DNA of 64,000 nucleotides from Candidatus Nitrospira nitrificans (lineage in GTDB: Bacteria; Nitrospirota; Nitrospiria; Nitrospirales; Nitrospiraceae). Shown here one piece after another: positions 45,202 to 55,734 of this stretch. Both the position numbers and the translations under genes were made by a program. The stretch lies in NCBI RefSeq assembly GCF_001458775.1, contig NZ_CZPZ01000023.1, positions 1 to 64,000 of the forward strand, written 5' to 3'. The stretch's first letter is position 1, and the number at the start of each line of letters is the position of its first letter. Below the pieces are notes generated by a model. The model saw only the letters and a list, made by a program, of their open reading frames with translations, was not told the origin of the DNA and searched no databases.

Positions 45202-45864
45202 ATGATGTTACGGAAGCAAGGTGCCGCCGCGTTGGCCGCCGTTGCACTGGTGGTCGGGATGGCTTCGACCGCCTCGGCCATTGAGTCATTTCAAGAGCGG
45301 TTCGAGTGGGGTGATATGAGCAAACCGACCACTCTTCAGGGTCGGGTAATCGTGCTGGACCCCTATGACGAAGCAGTGTGGATCCACATCGCCGTATTCG
45401 GCGGCAATGCCGAGAGCGGCTTGTACTGGCAAAAAATTCATCCAGGTAAAAATGTGAAGTTCTATGCCGATAAGTCCGCCTGGCAAGAGCTGAAGAAAAT
45501 GGGTCGGCCCCATGCCGGACCGGCAGCGGCGAAGGAAGTTCCCCCAGGCAGCACGACGGACTTGATCGAATTCGTGGTAACAGAAACCGAACAGAATCAT
45601 CGGGTGATTTCATCAGTGAAGAAGATTCCTGAAGTATCCGGCTCTGTGGGCAAGCCGTTGAGCATGTCCGCGCTTCGCCTCAAAGAGTGTGCAGGGAAGA
45701 GTGAAATTGAGGCAGGTTGCGCAAAAGCCAAGCAAGGCCTTAACTCTTCGCCGGTCAGTCCGGATGGAAGTAATGTGGGCATGCAATACGATGTCATGCT
45801 GCCCGGTGGAAAAGTCGTCGGCGGCTTGATTCCATGGACTGCCCAATATAACCTGGCGCACTGA
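45202..45864 (+). CDS. Secreted protein of unknown function
   Basis: A 220-residue protein. The signal peptide (GAAALAAVALVVGMASTASA) is cut after ASA. TLQGRVIVLDPYDEAVWIHI shares the TLQGRV phrase with the preceding gene, hinting at a distant relation or a common fold. Two cysteines lie in KECAGKSEIEAGCAKAKQGL. No catalytic motif is apparent. AAGGAGGACGCGATT precedes ATG 45202. A strong bidirectional terminator closes the unit. Confidence 0.75.
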   Translation: MMLRKQGAAALAAVALVVGMASTASAIESFQERFEWGDMSKPTTLQGRVIVLDPYDEAVWIHIAVFGGNAESGLYWQKIHPGKNVKFYADKSAWQELKKMGRPHAGPAAAKEVPPGSTTDLIEFVVTETEQNHRVISSVKKIPEVSGSVGKPLSMSALRLKECAGKSEIEAGCAKAKQGLNSSPVSPDGSNVGMQYDVMLPGGKVVGGLIPWTAQYNLAH

Positions 45865-45879
45865 AAACTGTTCCAGAGC

Positions 45880-45918
45880 GAAACGGGCGGCATTTCCATC
45901 GGAAATGCCGCCCGTTTC
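45880..45918. terminator. Bidirectional intrinsic terminator
   Basis: An 18-bp perfect stem (GAAACGGGCGGCATTTCC and complement) with a three-base loop, between the secreted-protein gene and the convergent mutS. T-rich sequence follows on the plus strand. Confidence 0.85.
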
Positions 45919-45943
45919 ATTTTCATCATATGGTCGATGCGAG

Positions 45944-48598
45944 TTATCGATCGGATGGATCGCTGCTCTTTGACCTCGCCATACGCTGCAACTCGGCAAG
46001 ACGATTCAGCGCATCGAGCGGGGTCATCGAGAACAGGTCGATCTGCTTGACTTCTTCTATGATCGGATGCGGATGCGGAAGGAGTTCCGCTGTCCTCGTA
46101 CCTTCTTCCTGATTCAACACCGAACCGGCAGGCTCAGGTTGTTCCAGCTGTGACAACACCGTTTGCGCACGGCTGATGATGTCGGCAGGAAGGCCCGCCA
46201 GTTTGGCGACGTGAATGCCGTAACTTCGATCAGCTTTGCCCGCCACGATTTTCCTGAGAAACACCACATCGCCATCGCATTCCTGAACGGCCACGCGATA
46301 GTTCTTGATTCCGATCCGTTGTGGCTCCAGTTGCGTCATCTCATGATAGTGAGTTGCGAACAATGTGCGCGCACCAAGCCTGGCGCAGTCGTGAATGTAT
46401 TCCGCAATTGCCCAGGCGATGCTCAGGCCGTCATAGGTACTTGTGCCGCGGCCGATTTCATCCAACAGAATCAGACTGCGGGGAGTCGCATTTTGGAGAA
46501 TGTTCGCTGTCTCCACCATTTCGACCATAAAGGTGCTCTGGCCCCCGGCCAGATTATCCGAGGCTCCCACTCTGGTGAAGATGCGATCGGTTAATCCGAT
46601 CGTGGCTTCTGCGGCGGGTACGAAGCTGCCGATCTGAGCCATCAACATAATCAGCGCGACTTGACGGAGATAGGTGCTCTTTCCGGCCATGTTTGGCCCA
46701 GTAATGATCAGGAGCCGGTTCAGTTCGAGATCCAACAGTGTGTCATTCGGGACAAATACCGAATCGGTACAGAGTCGCTCGACTACCGGGTGACGACCTT
46801 CCTTGATGATGATGGCGCCCCCGTCAGTCACCGTCGGCTTGGTATAGCGGTACAGGGCGGCCACCTCGGCCAATCCGGCCACGACATCCAGGAGCGCAAG
46901 GGCAGTCGCCATGGCGTCCAATCGATGGGCCTCTTGAGCCAATCGTGACCGAAGCTGGAGAAAAACCTCCTGCTCGCGAGCCAGGAGATTGGCCTCGGCT
47001 CCGGTCACACGTTCTTCCAATTGCTGTAGCTCGGCCGTCATAAATCGTTCGGCATTCACGAGCGTTTGCTTGCGGATGTAGTCAGCGGGCACACGGGCAA
47101 GATTGGCTTTAGTGATCTCGATGTAATAGCCAAACACTTGATTGTAACGGACCTTCAACGATTCAATGCCTGTCCGGTCGCGTTCCTGTCTTTCGATCGC
47201 CGCGATCCAAGTTTTCCCCTCCTTGCTGGTTTTGCGCAACTCGTCCACGACGGGGTCATAGCCATCGGTGAAGATGTTCCCGTCCCGAATGAAAGGCGGA
47301 GCATCAGGTCGGATGGCGCGCTCAATCACGTCGTAGAGATCCTGGCCGCTATCCCATGAGGTTCGTACCTGACAGAGCAGCGGACTCCGCAGCGGTGTCA
47401 GCTGGACACCAATTTCTGGTAAAGCCGAGAGCGATTGTTTGAGGGCCAGAAGTTCTCGTGGGCCGGCCAAGCCGAGTACGATGCGACTGCCGAGTCGCGC
47501 GATATCCTGGACCTCTCGCAAGGCGGTCCGTATTGCAGTTCTGACCTGCATATGGTCCTTCAGTTCTTCAACCGCATCGAGCCGCTGACGTATCTGGTCG
47601 TCGTGGAGTAACGGCCGTACCAGCCACTGGCGAAGGAGTCGGCTTCCCATGGCCGTGGCGGTCCGATCCAACACGCTCAGGAGCGTGGTAGGTTTCGGGC
47701 TTGATACGTGCTCGTTCGCCAGCAATGGCTTGAGAATCTCCAGGTTACGGATGGTGGTGCCGTCCAAATGCATGTACTCGTCATTGCGTCTGAGCGTGAA
47801 TCGGCGAATATGATCGAGAGGAACCGTCGGTTGAGTTTCACGCAAGTACGATAAAACGGCGCCTGCCGCGCTACTGGCAGCGGGGCAGGCGGCACAGCCT
47901 AAGGCGTCAACGTCCTGTACGTGGAAATGCTCCGTTAAGGCATGAGTAGCCGATTGTTGGCTGAACGATGTCGGCGGTCGTTCACACAGGCGTGTTCCGA
48001 CGAGTTCCTTGATCCAGGCGGAACATTCGGGGACGAGGTTTGCCGGAAAAAGCACTTCTCGAGGATCCAGTCGAGCGAGTTCGTTCAATAGTTGCGTGGC
48101 CGCGTGGGGACCATAAAACTCCATCCCCCAAAATTCACCCGTTGAAACCTCAAGGACGGACAAGCCGATCGACCTGCCGCGAATCTTGTCTGATCGAACC
48201 GCGAAGGCGGCGAGATAATTGAGTTCGCCCGGGGCGAGAAATTCTGTCTCGACAAGCGTGCCCGGCGTATAGAGCCTGACGACTTCACGGCGCACCAGAC
48301 CTTTGGCGGCCTTGGGATCCTCAACTTGCTCGCACAACGCGACAATACGGCCGGCTTTCAATAACTTTGCGATATAGCCGGTTGCGGCATGAAAGGGGAC
48401 GCCGCACAGTGGAACAGGATGGGCGCTGTTCTTGTCGCGAGACGTGAGCGCGATCGATAAGAGTCGCGAGGCTTCCCGGGCGTCCTCGTAGAACATCTCA
48501 TAAAAATCTCCCACCCGAAAAAACAGTATGGCTTCAGGGTATCCCTGTTTCATGTCCCGATACTGCCGCATGAGCGGGCTCAGAGCTGCGTCACTCAT
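45944..48598 (-). CDS. mutS: DNA mismatch repair protein MutS
   Basis: An 884-residue MutS. The mismatch-recognition motif FFRVGDFYEMFYEDA (Phe-x-Glu equivalent) is near residue 30, the connector and lever domains follow, and the ATPase has GPNMAGKSTYLRQVALIMLM and LILLDEIGRGTSTYDGLSIA. It recognises mispaired bases and recruits MutL. ATG 48598 is preferred to TTG 48604 and overlaps the lapA stop by eight bases. It is the last gene of the pdxJ-nnrD-tsaE-lapA-mutS run. Confidence 0.96.
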   Translation of the reverse strand: MSDAALSPLMRQYRDMKQGYPEAILFFRVGDFYEMFYEDAREASRLLSIALTSRDKNSAHPVPLCGVPFHAATGYIAKLLKAGRIVALCEQVEDPKAAKGLVRREVVRLYTPGTLVETEFLAPGELNYLAAFAVRSDKIRGRSIGLSVLEVSTGEFWGMEFYGPHAATQLLNELARLDPREVLFPANLVPECSAWIKELVGTRLCERPPTSFSQQSATHALTEHFHVQDVDALGCAACPAASSAAGAVLSYLRETQPTVPLDHIRRFTLRRNDEYMHLDGTTIRNLEILKPLLANEHVSSPKPTTLLSVLDRTATAMGSRLLRQWLVRPLLHDDQIRQRLDAVEELKDHMQVRTAIRTALREVQDIARLGSRIVLGLAGPRELLALKQSLSALPEIGVQLTPLRSPLLCQVRTSWDSGQDLYDVIERAIRPDAPPFIRDGNIFTDGYDPVVDELRKTSKEGKTWIAAIERQERDRTGIESLKVRYNQVFGYYIEITKANLARVPADYIRKQTLVNAERFMTAELQQLEERVTGAEANLLAREQEVFLQLRSRLAQEAHRLDAMATALALLDVVAGLAEVAALYRYTKPTVTDGGAIIIKEGRHPVVERLCTDSVFVPNDTLLDLELNRLLIITGPNMAGKSTYLRQVALIMLMAQIGSFVPAAEATIGLTDRIFTRVGASDNLAGGQSTFMVEMVETANILQNATPRSLILLDEIGRGTSTYDGLSIAWAIAEYIHDCARLGARTLFATHYHEMTQLEPQRIGIKNYRVAVQECDGDVVFLRKIVAGKADRSYGIHVAKLAGLPADIISRAQTVLSQLEQPEPAGSVLNQEEGTRTAELLPHPHPIIEEVKQIDLFSMTPLDALNRLAELQRMARSKSSDPSDR

Positions 48599-48935
48599 CG
48601 GCAAGGTCTCTCGAAGACTCCGTCGTGGCGGGAGTCTGGCTGCGTCCGGAAAGTTTCTCGAGGGATTGCCGAAGCCGCTCTAAATTCGCTTCGGCTTCCT
48701 GGAGGGCCTTCGTCTTTCGTCGAAGATCGATGCGCCCGCGTATCCAGGGAGGGAACAACAAGATGGCCGAGACCAAAAGGCCGACAAGACATCCGGCCAT
48801 GATAGGTTTGTAAATGGGAGTTGAGGCTTCGAGCAATCCAAAGAAATAGCGGAGGGTGACTTCCTGTTCCTGGTTTTGAAGAATGAAGGCCAACGAAAGG
48901 AGCAAAAGAGTACCGACTAAAATCAGTCGAGTCAT
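48591..48935 (-). CDS. lapA: LapA-domain (DUF1049) membrane protein
   Basis: A 114-residue protein with two membrane segments (LILVGTLLLLSLAFILQNQE and AGCLVGLLVSAILLFPPWI) and a C-terminal coiled coil (LQEAEANLERLRQSLEKLSG). This is the LapA arrangement; in E. coli LapA helps regulate LPS assembly with LapB. The start ATG 48935 overlaps the tsaE stop by ATGA, and the stop overlaps mutS. Confidence 0.8.
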   Translation of the reverse strand: MTRLILVGTLLLLSLAFILQNQEQEVTLRYFFGLLEASTPIYKPIMAGCLVGLLVSAILLFPPWIRGRIDLRRKTKALQEAEANLERLRQSLEKLSGRSQTPATTESSRDLADE

Positions 48936-49477
48936 CGTGGGGAAGTCTTTCTGCCTCGTTGGAGGCGTAGCTTGAATGATCGCGAGGGGCGAGGCCAGGC
49001 CTTCTTGAGGAGCGCGAGCAATGAGCGAGAGCGTGAGCCTCGCGCCTCAACCAGAGCGCGTCTGGTCGTCCTGGTTCGATGGATAAGCGTGACTTCAAGT
49101 CGATCTCCCGGAAGCAGGTGGGGAAATCGGTCGGCCCACTCAATGGCGACGGCCGCGTCATCCCTCATCAAGCAATCCGATAGTCCGATCGATTCGGTTT
49201 CCTCAGGCCTCTGCAATCGATACAGGTCGACGTGAATGATCGGAAGTCGTCCCTGGTATTCATGGATAAGCAGGAACGTCGGGCTCGTGACGGAAGCGGC
49301 CGGCGCTCCGAGCCCGGCCACGATGCCCCTGACCAGTGCTGTCTTACCCGCTCCCAATTCGCCGATCAAAGCGAGCACCTCGCCTCCTCGAAGCAACCGG
49401 CCGATGGCGTTTCCGAACGACTCTGTCTCGCGCGGAGATGAGAGGTGAAGGTCCAGAGAACCGACGGATGTCACCAT
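48932..49477 (-). CDS. tsaE: tRNA threonylcarbamoyladenosine ATPase TsaE
   Basis: A 181-residue TsaE. The P-loop is [19 protein letters not shown], followed by [15 protein letters not shown] and HVDLYRL (Walker B region) and AIEWADRF. TsaE drives the TsaBD complex that makes t6A37 of ANN-decoding tRNAs. The last 40 residues are unusually basic ([20 protein letters not shown]). The start is at ATG 49477, 11 bp after nnrD. Confidence 0.92.
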   Translation of the reverse strand: MVTSVGSLDLHLSSPRETESFGNAIGRLLRGGEVLALIGELGAGKTALVRGIVAGLGAPAASVTSPTFLLIHEYQGRLPIIHVDLYRLQRPEETESIGLSDCLMRDDAAVAIEWADRFPHLLPGDRLEVTLIHRTRTTRRALVEARGSRSRSLLALLKKAWPRPSRSFKLRLQRGRKTSPR

Positions 49478-49488
49478 AGGAACGTCCT

Positions 49489-51087
49489 TTACACGAGATC
49501 GTTCCCGATGTTTTGCTTGGAGGTGCTTGAGGGATCCTGACTCATGAGTTTGAAGGCATGGGGAATCATCTCAAGCACATCGCGCGAGATCAATCCGGGT
49601 TGCCCCTTTCCGGTCGCAGCCAAATCCCCGGCGACGCCATGCAGGTAGGTGGCGGCACAGGCGGCTTCCCAGGAAGGAACGCCTTGGGCCAAGAGTCCTA
49701 CTATCATGCCGGTCAATACATCGCCCGTTCCGGCCGTCGCCATGCCAGGATTACCCGTGGGGCAAATCGCGACGACTCCATCCGGTCTGGCGATGACGGT
49801 TCGAGCCCCTTTCAGAACGACGAACAGTCCCCGTTGCACCGCGAAGCGGGTGGCGGTGCCGATCCGATCGCGGTTGACGATCTGAGGCGTTGCGTCGGCC
49901 TCCAGTCGTGCCATTTCTCCGGGGTGGGGCGTGATGATCGGCGGTGTTTTGCAAGTCGCCAAAAGGGCAGTGCGCCCGGTCAACGCATTCAAGGCGTCCG
50001 CATCCAAAACAGCCGGGCGGTCCAGCTGTTTCGTTAAGGCCCGGACCAGTTCAACGGTTTCGGGATGAGTTGATAGACCTGGACCGATGGCGATGGCCGT
50101 TCTCGCTTCCATGAAAGCGACGAGTCGATCCAATGCGGTTCGCGACAAGGTGCGTGCTTTGGTTTCAGGCATGGGAACCGTCATCGCTTCCAATAGCTTT
50201 GCTTCCAAGACGTCATTCACACTTGTAGGGATTGCAACCGTCACGAGGCCCGCGCCCGCACGCAGGGCCGCTTGAGCGGCCATGGCGGCCGCGCCGGTTT
50301 TGCCTACGGATCCCGCTATGATACCGGCATGGCCGAACGTGCCTTTGTGACTCGATGCCCGTCGTTTCGGCAGGTATGCGCGCACCATGTGCGGTGTCAT
50401 CAAGCTCGTTCGGCTCTGGACCGCGTCGACGTAGGCCGGCGGAATTCCAATGTCGACGAGCGCCACCTCTCCGGCCAGATCGATCCCATCATTTTGATAG
50501 AGGCCTAACTTCGGTAGACCAAAGGTCACGGTAAGGGAGGCATGAATGCCTCGGCCTAGGACCGTTCCTGTATCGGCATGGAGGCCAGACGGAAGATCAA
50601 CAGCCACCACGGGGCGACCGGTTTCATTGATGCTGTCGATGGCCTCCGCGTAGCGGCCGGTTACAGTGGCGGACAGTCCTGTTCCGAGGAGGGCATCGAC
50701 GAGGATGTCACTGTCTTGTAGAAGTGCCCGCGCCTGAGTCTTGGACCCATAGAGGTAGACGGAGGACCTCCCTGCGGCGCGAACGAATTGCTTATACATG
50801 GTGGCGGCATCACGGCTCAGTTCTGACGTGGGCATCACGGTGAGGACGCGCACGTTTGCATGGCGCCGACGGAGGAGTCGAGCGGCGACGAATCCATCCC
50901 CGCCGTTGTTGCCCTTGCCGCAAACCACGGTGATTGTTTTGCCCCTCATGGGTCCCCACCGCTGCTCAAGGCAGGAGACGACACCGGTCCCGGCGCGTTC
51001 CATCAACGTGGTCGCCGGGATATGGGCCTCTGAGATCGTTCGGAGGTCGAGTGCCTGCATCTGTGCAGCGGTGATGATCTTGGTCAT
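49489..51087 (-). CDS. nnrD: Bifunctional NAD(P)HX epimerase/dehydratase
   Basis: A 532-residue fusion protein that repairs hydrated NAD(P)H. Residues 1-215 are the epimerase (VVCGKGNNGGDGFVAARLLR; VAVDLPSGLHADTG). Residues 235-520 are the ADP-dependent dehydratase (GHAGIIAGSVGKTGAAAMAA; ITPHPGEMARL; GTGDVLTGMIVGLLAQG). Both active domains look complete. It sits between pdxJ and tsaE; the neighbourhood with tsaE is common. Confidence 0.94.
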   Translation of the reverse strand: MTKIITAAQMQALDLRTISEAHIPATTLMERAGTGVVSCLEQRWGPMRGKTITVVCGKGNNGGDGFVAARLLRRRHANVRVLTVMPTSELSRDAATMYKQFVRAAGRSSVYLYGSKTQARALLQDSDILVDALLGTGLSATVTGRYAEAIDSINETGRPVVAVDLPSGLHADTGTVLGRGIHASLTVTFGLPKLGLYQNDGIDLAGEVALVDIGIPPAYVDAVQSRTSLMTPHMVRAYLPKRRASSHKGTFGHAGIIAGSVGKTGAAAMAAQAALRAGAGLVTVAIPTSVNDVLEAKLLEAMTVPMPETKARTLSRTALDRLVAFMEARTAIAIGPGLSTHPETVELVRALTKQLDRPAVLDADALNALTGRTALLATCKTPPIITPHPGEMARLEADATPQIVNRDRIGTATRFAVQRGLFVVLKGARTVIARPDGVVAICPTGNPGMATAGTGDVLTGMIVGLLAQGVPSWEAACAATYLHGVAGDLAATGKGQPGLISRDVLEMIPHAFKLMSQDPSSTSKQNIGNDLV

Positions 51088-51139
51088 GGCAAACCAGATG
51101 TCGTAAACGGGCGGGCCGAGCGGGCCTACGAACCTCAGG

Positions 51140-51853
51140 TCAAACGAGCAAGGCTTTCATTTCTTTCACGGCTTGGACGAGACCGACGAGAACCGCCCGG
51201 GCAACGATACTATGCCCGATGTTGTATTCGACAATTTCGGGAATATGCGTCAGGCGTTTGATGTTGCGGTAATTCAGTCCATGCCCGGCATTGACGCCGA
51301 TCCCAAGTTTGTACGCCAGCCTGGCGGCGTGGGTAATGGCCTCGAATTCCGCATCGGCTTCTTTGGAGCGGGTGGCATTCGCGTAGCGACCGGTATGCAA
51401 CTCCACGAAATCAGCGGCAACCTTGTGCGCAGCCCTGATCTGATTCAGATCGGGTTCAACAAAGACGCTGACGGGAATCCCTCCGTTATGTAACAACGTC
51501 ACGATGTTCTGAATTCGCTCGCGATGCCCGGCGATATCCAGGCCCCCTTCAGTGGTGAGTTCCTGTCGCTTTTCCGGTACCAAGGTGACAAGGTCGGGCT
51601 TGATGGTCAGGGCGATCTTCGCGATTTCTTCGTCGGCCGCCATTTCGAGGTCGAGCTTTGTTCGGGTTATTTCGCGAAGGAGTTGAAGATCTCGATCTTG
51701 GATATGGCGCCGGTCTTCCCGTAGGTGAACGACCAGGCCGTCTGCTCCCGCCAGCTCGACAAGCACCGCAGCCGCCAAAGGATCTGGATCGGTTCCTCCG
51801 CGGGCCTGCCGCAACGTCGCCACATGGTCGATATTCACACCAAGCCGGGCCAT
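51140..51853 (-). CDS. pdxJ: Pyridoxine 5'-phosphate synthase
   Basis: A 237-residue TIM-barrel PdxJ that joins 1-deoxyxylulose 5-phosphate and aminoacetone phosphate to make pyridoxine phosphate. [37 protein letters not shown] and [19 protein letters not shown] are diagnostic. AAGGAGGGGTG places the start at ATG 51853 rather than the adjacent GTG. It heads the minus-strand run toward mutS and diverges from alaC. Confidence 0.96.
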   Translation of the reverse strand: MARLGVNIDHVATLRQARGGTDPDPLAAAVLVELAGADGLVVHLREDRRHIQDRDLQLLREITRTKLDLEMAADEEIAKIALTIKPDLVTLVPEKRQELTTEGGLDIAGHRERIQNIVTLLHNGGIPVSVFVEPDLNQIRAAHKVAADFVELHTGRYANATRSKEADAEFEAITHAARLAYKLGIGVNAGHGLNYRNIKRLTHIPEIVEYNIGHSIVARAVLVGLVQAVKEMKALLV

Positions 51854-52149
51854 CACCCCTCCTTATATCCGGTCAGCCTGATAACACGCGCGCGAGACAG
51901 GCCAGATCCATCAATCCAGCGCTAGTAGTAGCAGAAAGGATGGAGAGGGGGCAAGAACGGGTTCGCGGATCGGTGAAGAACCGATTGAAGAGCAGGCGCG
52001 TCCGACAAATTCAGAACCCCGTAAGAAAATTAGGCAAATTGACTCGACCAAAGCCCTCCATTAGAATAGGACTCTTTCAAAATCCCTCCACTCATTTTGT
52101 CGGGACGAGTGAGTGTGTGGGGATATTCAAAAGTAGTCAAAGGAAGTTC

Positions 52150-53346
52150 ATGGGGTTGGGCGAAGGTTTTTATCGAATCAAGCGACTCCCGCCGTACGTG
52201 TTTGCGCAGGTTCAATCGCTCAAGCTTGAGGCTCGCCAGCGTGGGGAAGACATCATTGATTTCGGGATGGGAAATCCCGATCAACCGACCCCGCCTCATA
52301 TCGTCGAGAAAATGATCGAGGCCGCCCGCAAGGCAAAGAATCATCGGTACTCGGCTTCGCGCGGCATCACGAAACTGCGGCATGGGATTTGTGGGTGGTA
52401 CAAACGCAACTACGGTGTTGAACTGGATCCGGAGACTGAAGCGATCGTCACCATCGGATCCAAAGAAGGTCTCGCTCACTTGGCCTTGGCCATGATCGGT
52501 CCAGGCGATGTGGTTCTGACCCCGACGCCGACCTATCCCATCCACATGTACAGCTTCATCATTGCGGGCGGTGAGGTTCGCGGCATCGAACTCCGTCAGG
52601 ATAGCGATTTTTTCGAAGATCTGACGCGCGTCTATCGGCAGACGTTTCCGAGACCGAAGATTCTCGTGATCAACTTTCCCCACAATCCCACGACGGCCGT
52701 CGTGGATTTGGAGTTCTTCAAGAAGATCGTGGCGTTTGCCAAGGAGCACAACGTCATCGTCATCCATGACCTCGCCTATGCCGACCTGGTGTTCGACGGA
52801 TACAAGGCGCCGAGCTTTCTTCAGGTCCCGGGCGCCAAAGACTGCGGGGTAGAATTCTATACCCTGTCCAAGGCCTACAACATGCCGGGTTGGCGCGTGG
52901 GTTTTTGCGTGGGCAATCGAGAGGTCGTCGGTGCGTTGGCAAAGATTAAAAGCTATCTGGACTATGGTATTTTCCAACCCATTCAGATCGCCAGTGTGAT
53001 TGCCTTGAATGGCCCTCAGGACTGTGTCAAGGAGACGGTGTTGCGGTACCAGAAACGCAGGGATGCGCTTGTGGGCGGGCTGAATCGGATCGGCTGGCAA
53101 GTCGCAAAGCCCCTGGCCACGATGTTTGTATGGGCGCGCATCCCCTTGCCCTATCGCCACATGGGATCCTTGGAGTTTTCAAAGCTCTTGCTCAAAGAGG
53201 CAAAAGTGGCCGTTTCTCCGGGAATCGGATTCGGGGAAGGCGGTGATGACTACGTGCGGTTTGGGCTGGTAGAAAACGAACATCGCACCAGGCAGGCCGT
53301 CAGAGGAATCCGGAAAGCCCTCAAGCTCGATGGGGATGAGGAATGA
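52150..53346 (+). CDS. alaC: Alanine-type aminotransferase, AlaC-like
   Basis: A 398-residue fold-type I aminotransferase. [60 protein letters not shown] and the PLP lysine in [16 protein letters not shown] track E. coli AlaC closely. AlaC makes alanine from pyruvate; in this operon it may instead serve aspartate or homoserine-linked metabolism. The frame is open to 51658, but homology and AAGGAAG support ATG 52150. Its stop overlaps hom (ATGA). Confidence 0.86.
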   Translation: MGLGEGFYRIKRLPPYVFAQVQSLKLEARQRGEDIIDFGMGNPDQPTPPHIVEKMIEAARKAKNHRYSASRGITKLRHGICGWYKRNYGVELDPETEAIVTIGSKEGLAHLALAMIGPGDVVLTPTPTYPIHMYSFIIAGGEVRGIELRQDSDFFEDLTRVYRQTFPRPKILVINFPHNPTTAVVDLEFFKKIVAFAKEHNVIVIHDLAYADLVFDGYKAPSFLQVPGAKDCGVEFYTLSKAYNMPGWRVGFCVGNREVVGALAKIKSYLDYGIFQPIQIASVIALNGPQDCVKETVLRYQKRRDALVGGLNRIGWQVAKPLATMFVWARIPLPYRHMGSLEFSKLLLKEAKVAVSPGIGFGEGGDDYVRFGLVENEHRTRQAVRGIRKALKLDGDEE

Positions 53347-54656
53347 GATCGCGCATCGGAATCGGGATCGTAGGGTTCGGGACGGTCGGCACCGGAGTCG
53401 CCAAAATCCTTCTCGATAATGCCGCCCTCATTACGCGGCGCGTCGGCGTCCCGGTCGAACTTGTTCGCGTGGCGGATCTGGATGTCGTCAGGGAGCGTGG
53501 CGTCGCCTTGGCCGCCGGGGTGTTGACGACCGACAGCAGGGACGTTCTGACTGCGCCGGACATCGATATCGTCGTTGAGCTCATCGGCGGATACGATGCG
53601 GCCAAACGCGTCATCCTGGATGCGATCGCGGCCGGGAAGCATGTGGTGACGGCAAATAAAGCGCTCCTGGCGCTTCACGGAGAGGAAATCTTTGACGCCG
53701 CCGTGCGTAACGGAGTGGATGTAGGATTTGAAGCCAGCGTCGGCGGCGGCATTCCCGTTATTCGTGCGTTGACGGAAGGTTTAGCCGGAAATACGATCGA
53801 ATCCATCTATGGCATTATCAACGGGACGTCCAACTATATTTTGTCGAGAATGACCCGTGAGGGGCATAGTTTCGAGGAAGTGCTCACCGACGCGCAACGA
53901 GCCGGGTACGCCGAAGCCGATCCGACCTTTGACGTGGCCGGGATCGATTCGGCCCACAAGCTGGCCATCCTCGTCAACCTTGCCTATGGAACCCCGGTCA
54001 ACTTCAAGGACATCTATACTGAAGGGATTACCAACGTCACGCCGATCGATATCGCGTACGCGAAGCAGTTTGGGTTCACGATCAAGCTGCTCGGCATCGC
54101 AAAACTGGTGGACGGAGAGATTGAGGCGCGGGTTCATCCTACGATGCTCCCCTCGACGTCTCCGATTGCCCAAGTTGAGGATGTGTACAATGCCATCCAG
54201 CTCGTCGGTGATGCGGTCGGTGACGTCGTTCTCTATGGTCGGGGGGCCGGATCCATGCCGACCGGAAGCGCCGTGGTCAGCGACCTCATTGCAATCGGAC
54301 GGAATCTTTTAAAAGGCAGCGCCGGTCGCGTGCCGGTGGCGTCGTTCCAGCCGGATCAGCGACGGCCGCTCCGGCTGCGGTCGATGGAAGAGATCAGCTC
54401 GCTCTATTATCTCCGGTTTACCGTCGTCGACCGACCCGGCGTGTTGGCGCAGATCGCCGGCGAGTTGGGTCGGTGCGGGATCAGCATCTCGTCGATGGTG
54501 CAGCAGGGGCGCCGTGAAGGACAGACCGTGCCGATCGTCATCAAGACACATGTGGCGAAGGAGCGGGATGTCCAAACCGCGTTGCGGGAAATCAATCGAA
54601 AGGCGTTCGTCTCCGAGCCGACGACGCTGATTCGTGTCGAAGGCAAGGATGAGTGA
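53343..54656 (+). CDS. hom: Homoserine dehydrogenase
   Basis: A 437-residue monofunctional homoserine dehydrogenase. The NAD(P) motif is [14 protein letters not shown], the catalytic region has [36 protein letters not shown] and [20 protein letters not shown], and an ACT domain closes the protein ([20 protein letters not shown]), suggesting feedback control by threonine. It converts aspartate semialdehyde to homoserine. thrC starts 3 bp after its stop. Confidence 0.96.
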   Translation: MRSRIGIGIVGFGTVGTGVAKILLDNAALITRRVGVPVELVRVADLDVVRERGVALAAGVLTTDSRDVLTAPDIDIVVELIGGYDAAKRVILDAIAAGKHVVTANKALLALHGEEIFDAAVRNGVDVGFEASVGGGIPVIRALTEGLAGNTIESIYGIINGTSNYILSRMTREGHSFEEVLTDAQRAGYAEADPTFDVAGIDSAHKLAILVNLAYGTPVNFKDIYTEGITNVTPIDIAYAKQFGFTIKLLGIAKLVDGEIEARVHPTMLPSTSPIAQVEDVYNAIQLVGDAVGDVVLYGRGAGSMPTGSAVVSDLIAIGRNLLKGSAGRVPVASFQPDQRRPLRLRSMEEISSLYYLRFTVVDRPGVLAQIAGELGRCGISISSMVQQGRREGQTVPIVIKTHVAKERDVQTALREINRKAFVSEPTTLIRVEGKDE

Positions 54657-54659
54657 TCG

Positions 54660-55718
54660 ATGAATCCTTGGCGCGGAGTGATCGAGGAGTACCGTAAATT
54701 CCTTCCCGTGACGGAAAAGACACCAGTGGTCAGCCTGGGAGAGGGCAATACCCCTCTGATTCGGGCCACGAGATTGGCTCAAGCCATCGCCCCAGGAGTT
54801 GAGCTCTATCTGAAGTTCGAGGGGGCCAATCCGACCGGTTCCTTCAAGGACCGCGGCATGACATTAGCCATCTCGAAGGCGGTGGAAAACGGCGCGCGGG
54901 CCGTGATGTGCGCGTCGACCGGCAACACCTCCGCCTCGGCCGCCGCTTACGGCGCGCGCGCGGGGTTATCCGTTTTCGTGTTGATACCAGCCGGCAAGAT
55001 CGCGATGGGGAAGCTGTCCCAGGCGATGATGCATCAGGCCACGGTGATCCAGATTGAAGGCAACTTTGATCAGGCCCTCGCGCTCGTCAAGGAGTTTTCG
55101 GCGACACTGGCCATTGAATTGGTGAACTCGGTGAATCCCTTCCGGATCGACGGGCAGAAGACGGCGGCCTTTGAGGTGTGCGATCAACTTGGCGGGGCCC
55201 CGGCGCTTCATGTGTTGCCGGTCGGGAACGCGGGAAATATCACAGCGTATTGGAAAGGGTACCAAGAATATCGTGCGGCCAATCAGATTGCGAAGGTGCC
55301 CCGCATGATGGGATTCCAAGCCGCCGGCGCGGCTCCGATCGTGTTGGGCCGGGTCGTCGATCAACCACAGACCATCGCCACGGCCATTCGAATCGGCAAT
55401 CCCGCCAGCTGGTCTTCGGCAGTCAAGGCGGTTGAGGAATCGGCGGGCGCGATCGATCTGGTGACCGATGAGGAAATTCTCCAGGCCTATACCATGGTGG
55501 CGGCAACCGAAGGGGTTTTTTGTGAGCCGGCTTCCGCCGCGTCTGTCGCCGGCGTCGCCAAATTGCATCGAGCCAGGGTTCTACAAGAAGGAGAGACGGT
55601 CGTATGTACGTTGACGGGGCATGGTTTGAAAGACGCCGATACGGCAATCGGTGTGTCCAAACAACCGCAGACGGTCAAGGCGACGCGCGAGGACGTGGCC
55701 CGGCTGTTGAAAGTCTGA
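54660..55718 (+). CDS. thrC: Threonine synthase
   Basis: A 352-residue threonine synthase of the short type. The PLP lysine is K63 in [19 protein letters not shown], followed by [20 protein letters not shown] and the phosphate-binding [18 protein letters not shown]. It makes threonine from O-phosphohomoserine, so a homoserine kinase is needed; no thrB is in the window. It lies directly upstream of the ApgM-like gene. Confidence 0.95.
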   Translation: MNPWRGVIEEYRKFLPVTEKTPVVSLGEGNTPLIRATRLAQAIAPGVELYLKFEGANPTGSFKDRGMTLAISKAVENGARAVMCASTGNTSASAAAYGARAGLSVFVLIPAGKIAMGKLSQAMMHQATVIQIEGNFDQALALVKEFSATLAIELVNSVNPFRIDGQKTAAFEVCDQLGGAPALHVLPVGNAGNITAYWKGYQEYRAANQIAKVPRMMGFQAAGAAPIVLGRVVDQPQTIATAIRIGNPASWSSAVKAVEESAGAIDLVTDEEILQAYTMVAATEGVFCEPASAASVAGVAKLHRARVLQEGETVVCTLTGHGLKDADTAIGVSKQPQTVKATREDVARLLKV

Positions 55719-55734
55719 GAGACGTGTGGATCCT

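Noticed and set aside
51658-52149. N-terminal extension of the alaC frame
   Set aside because: It is antisense to pdxJ and crosses the divergent promoter region.
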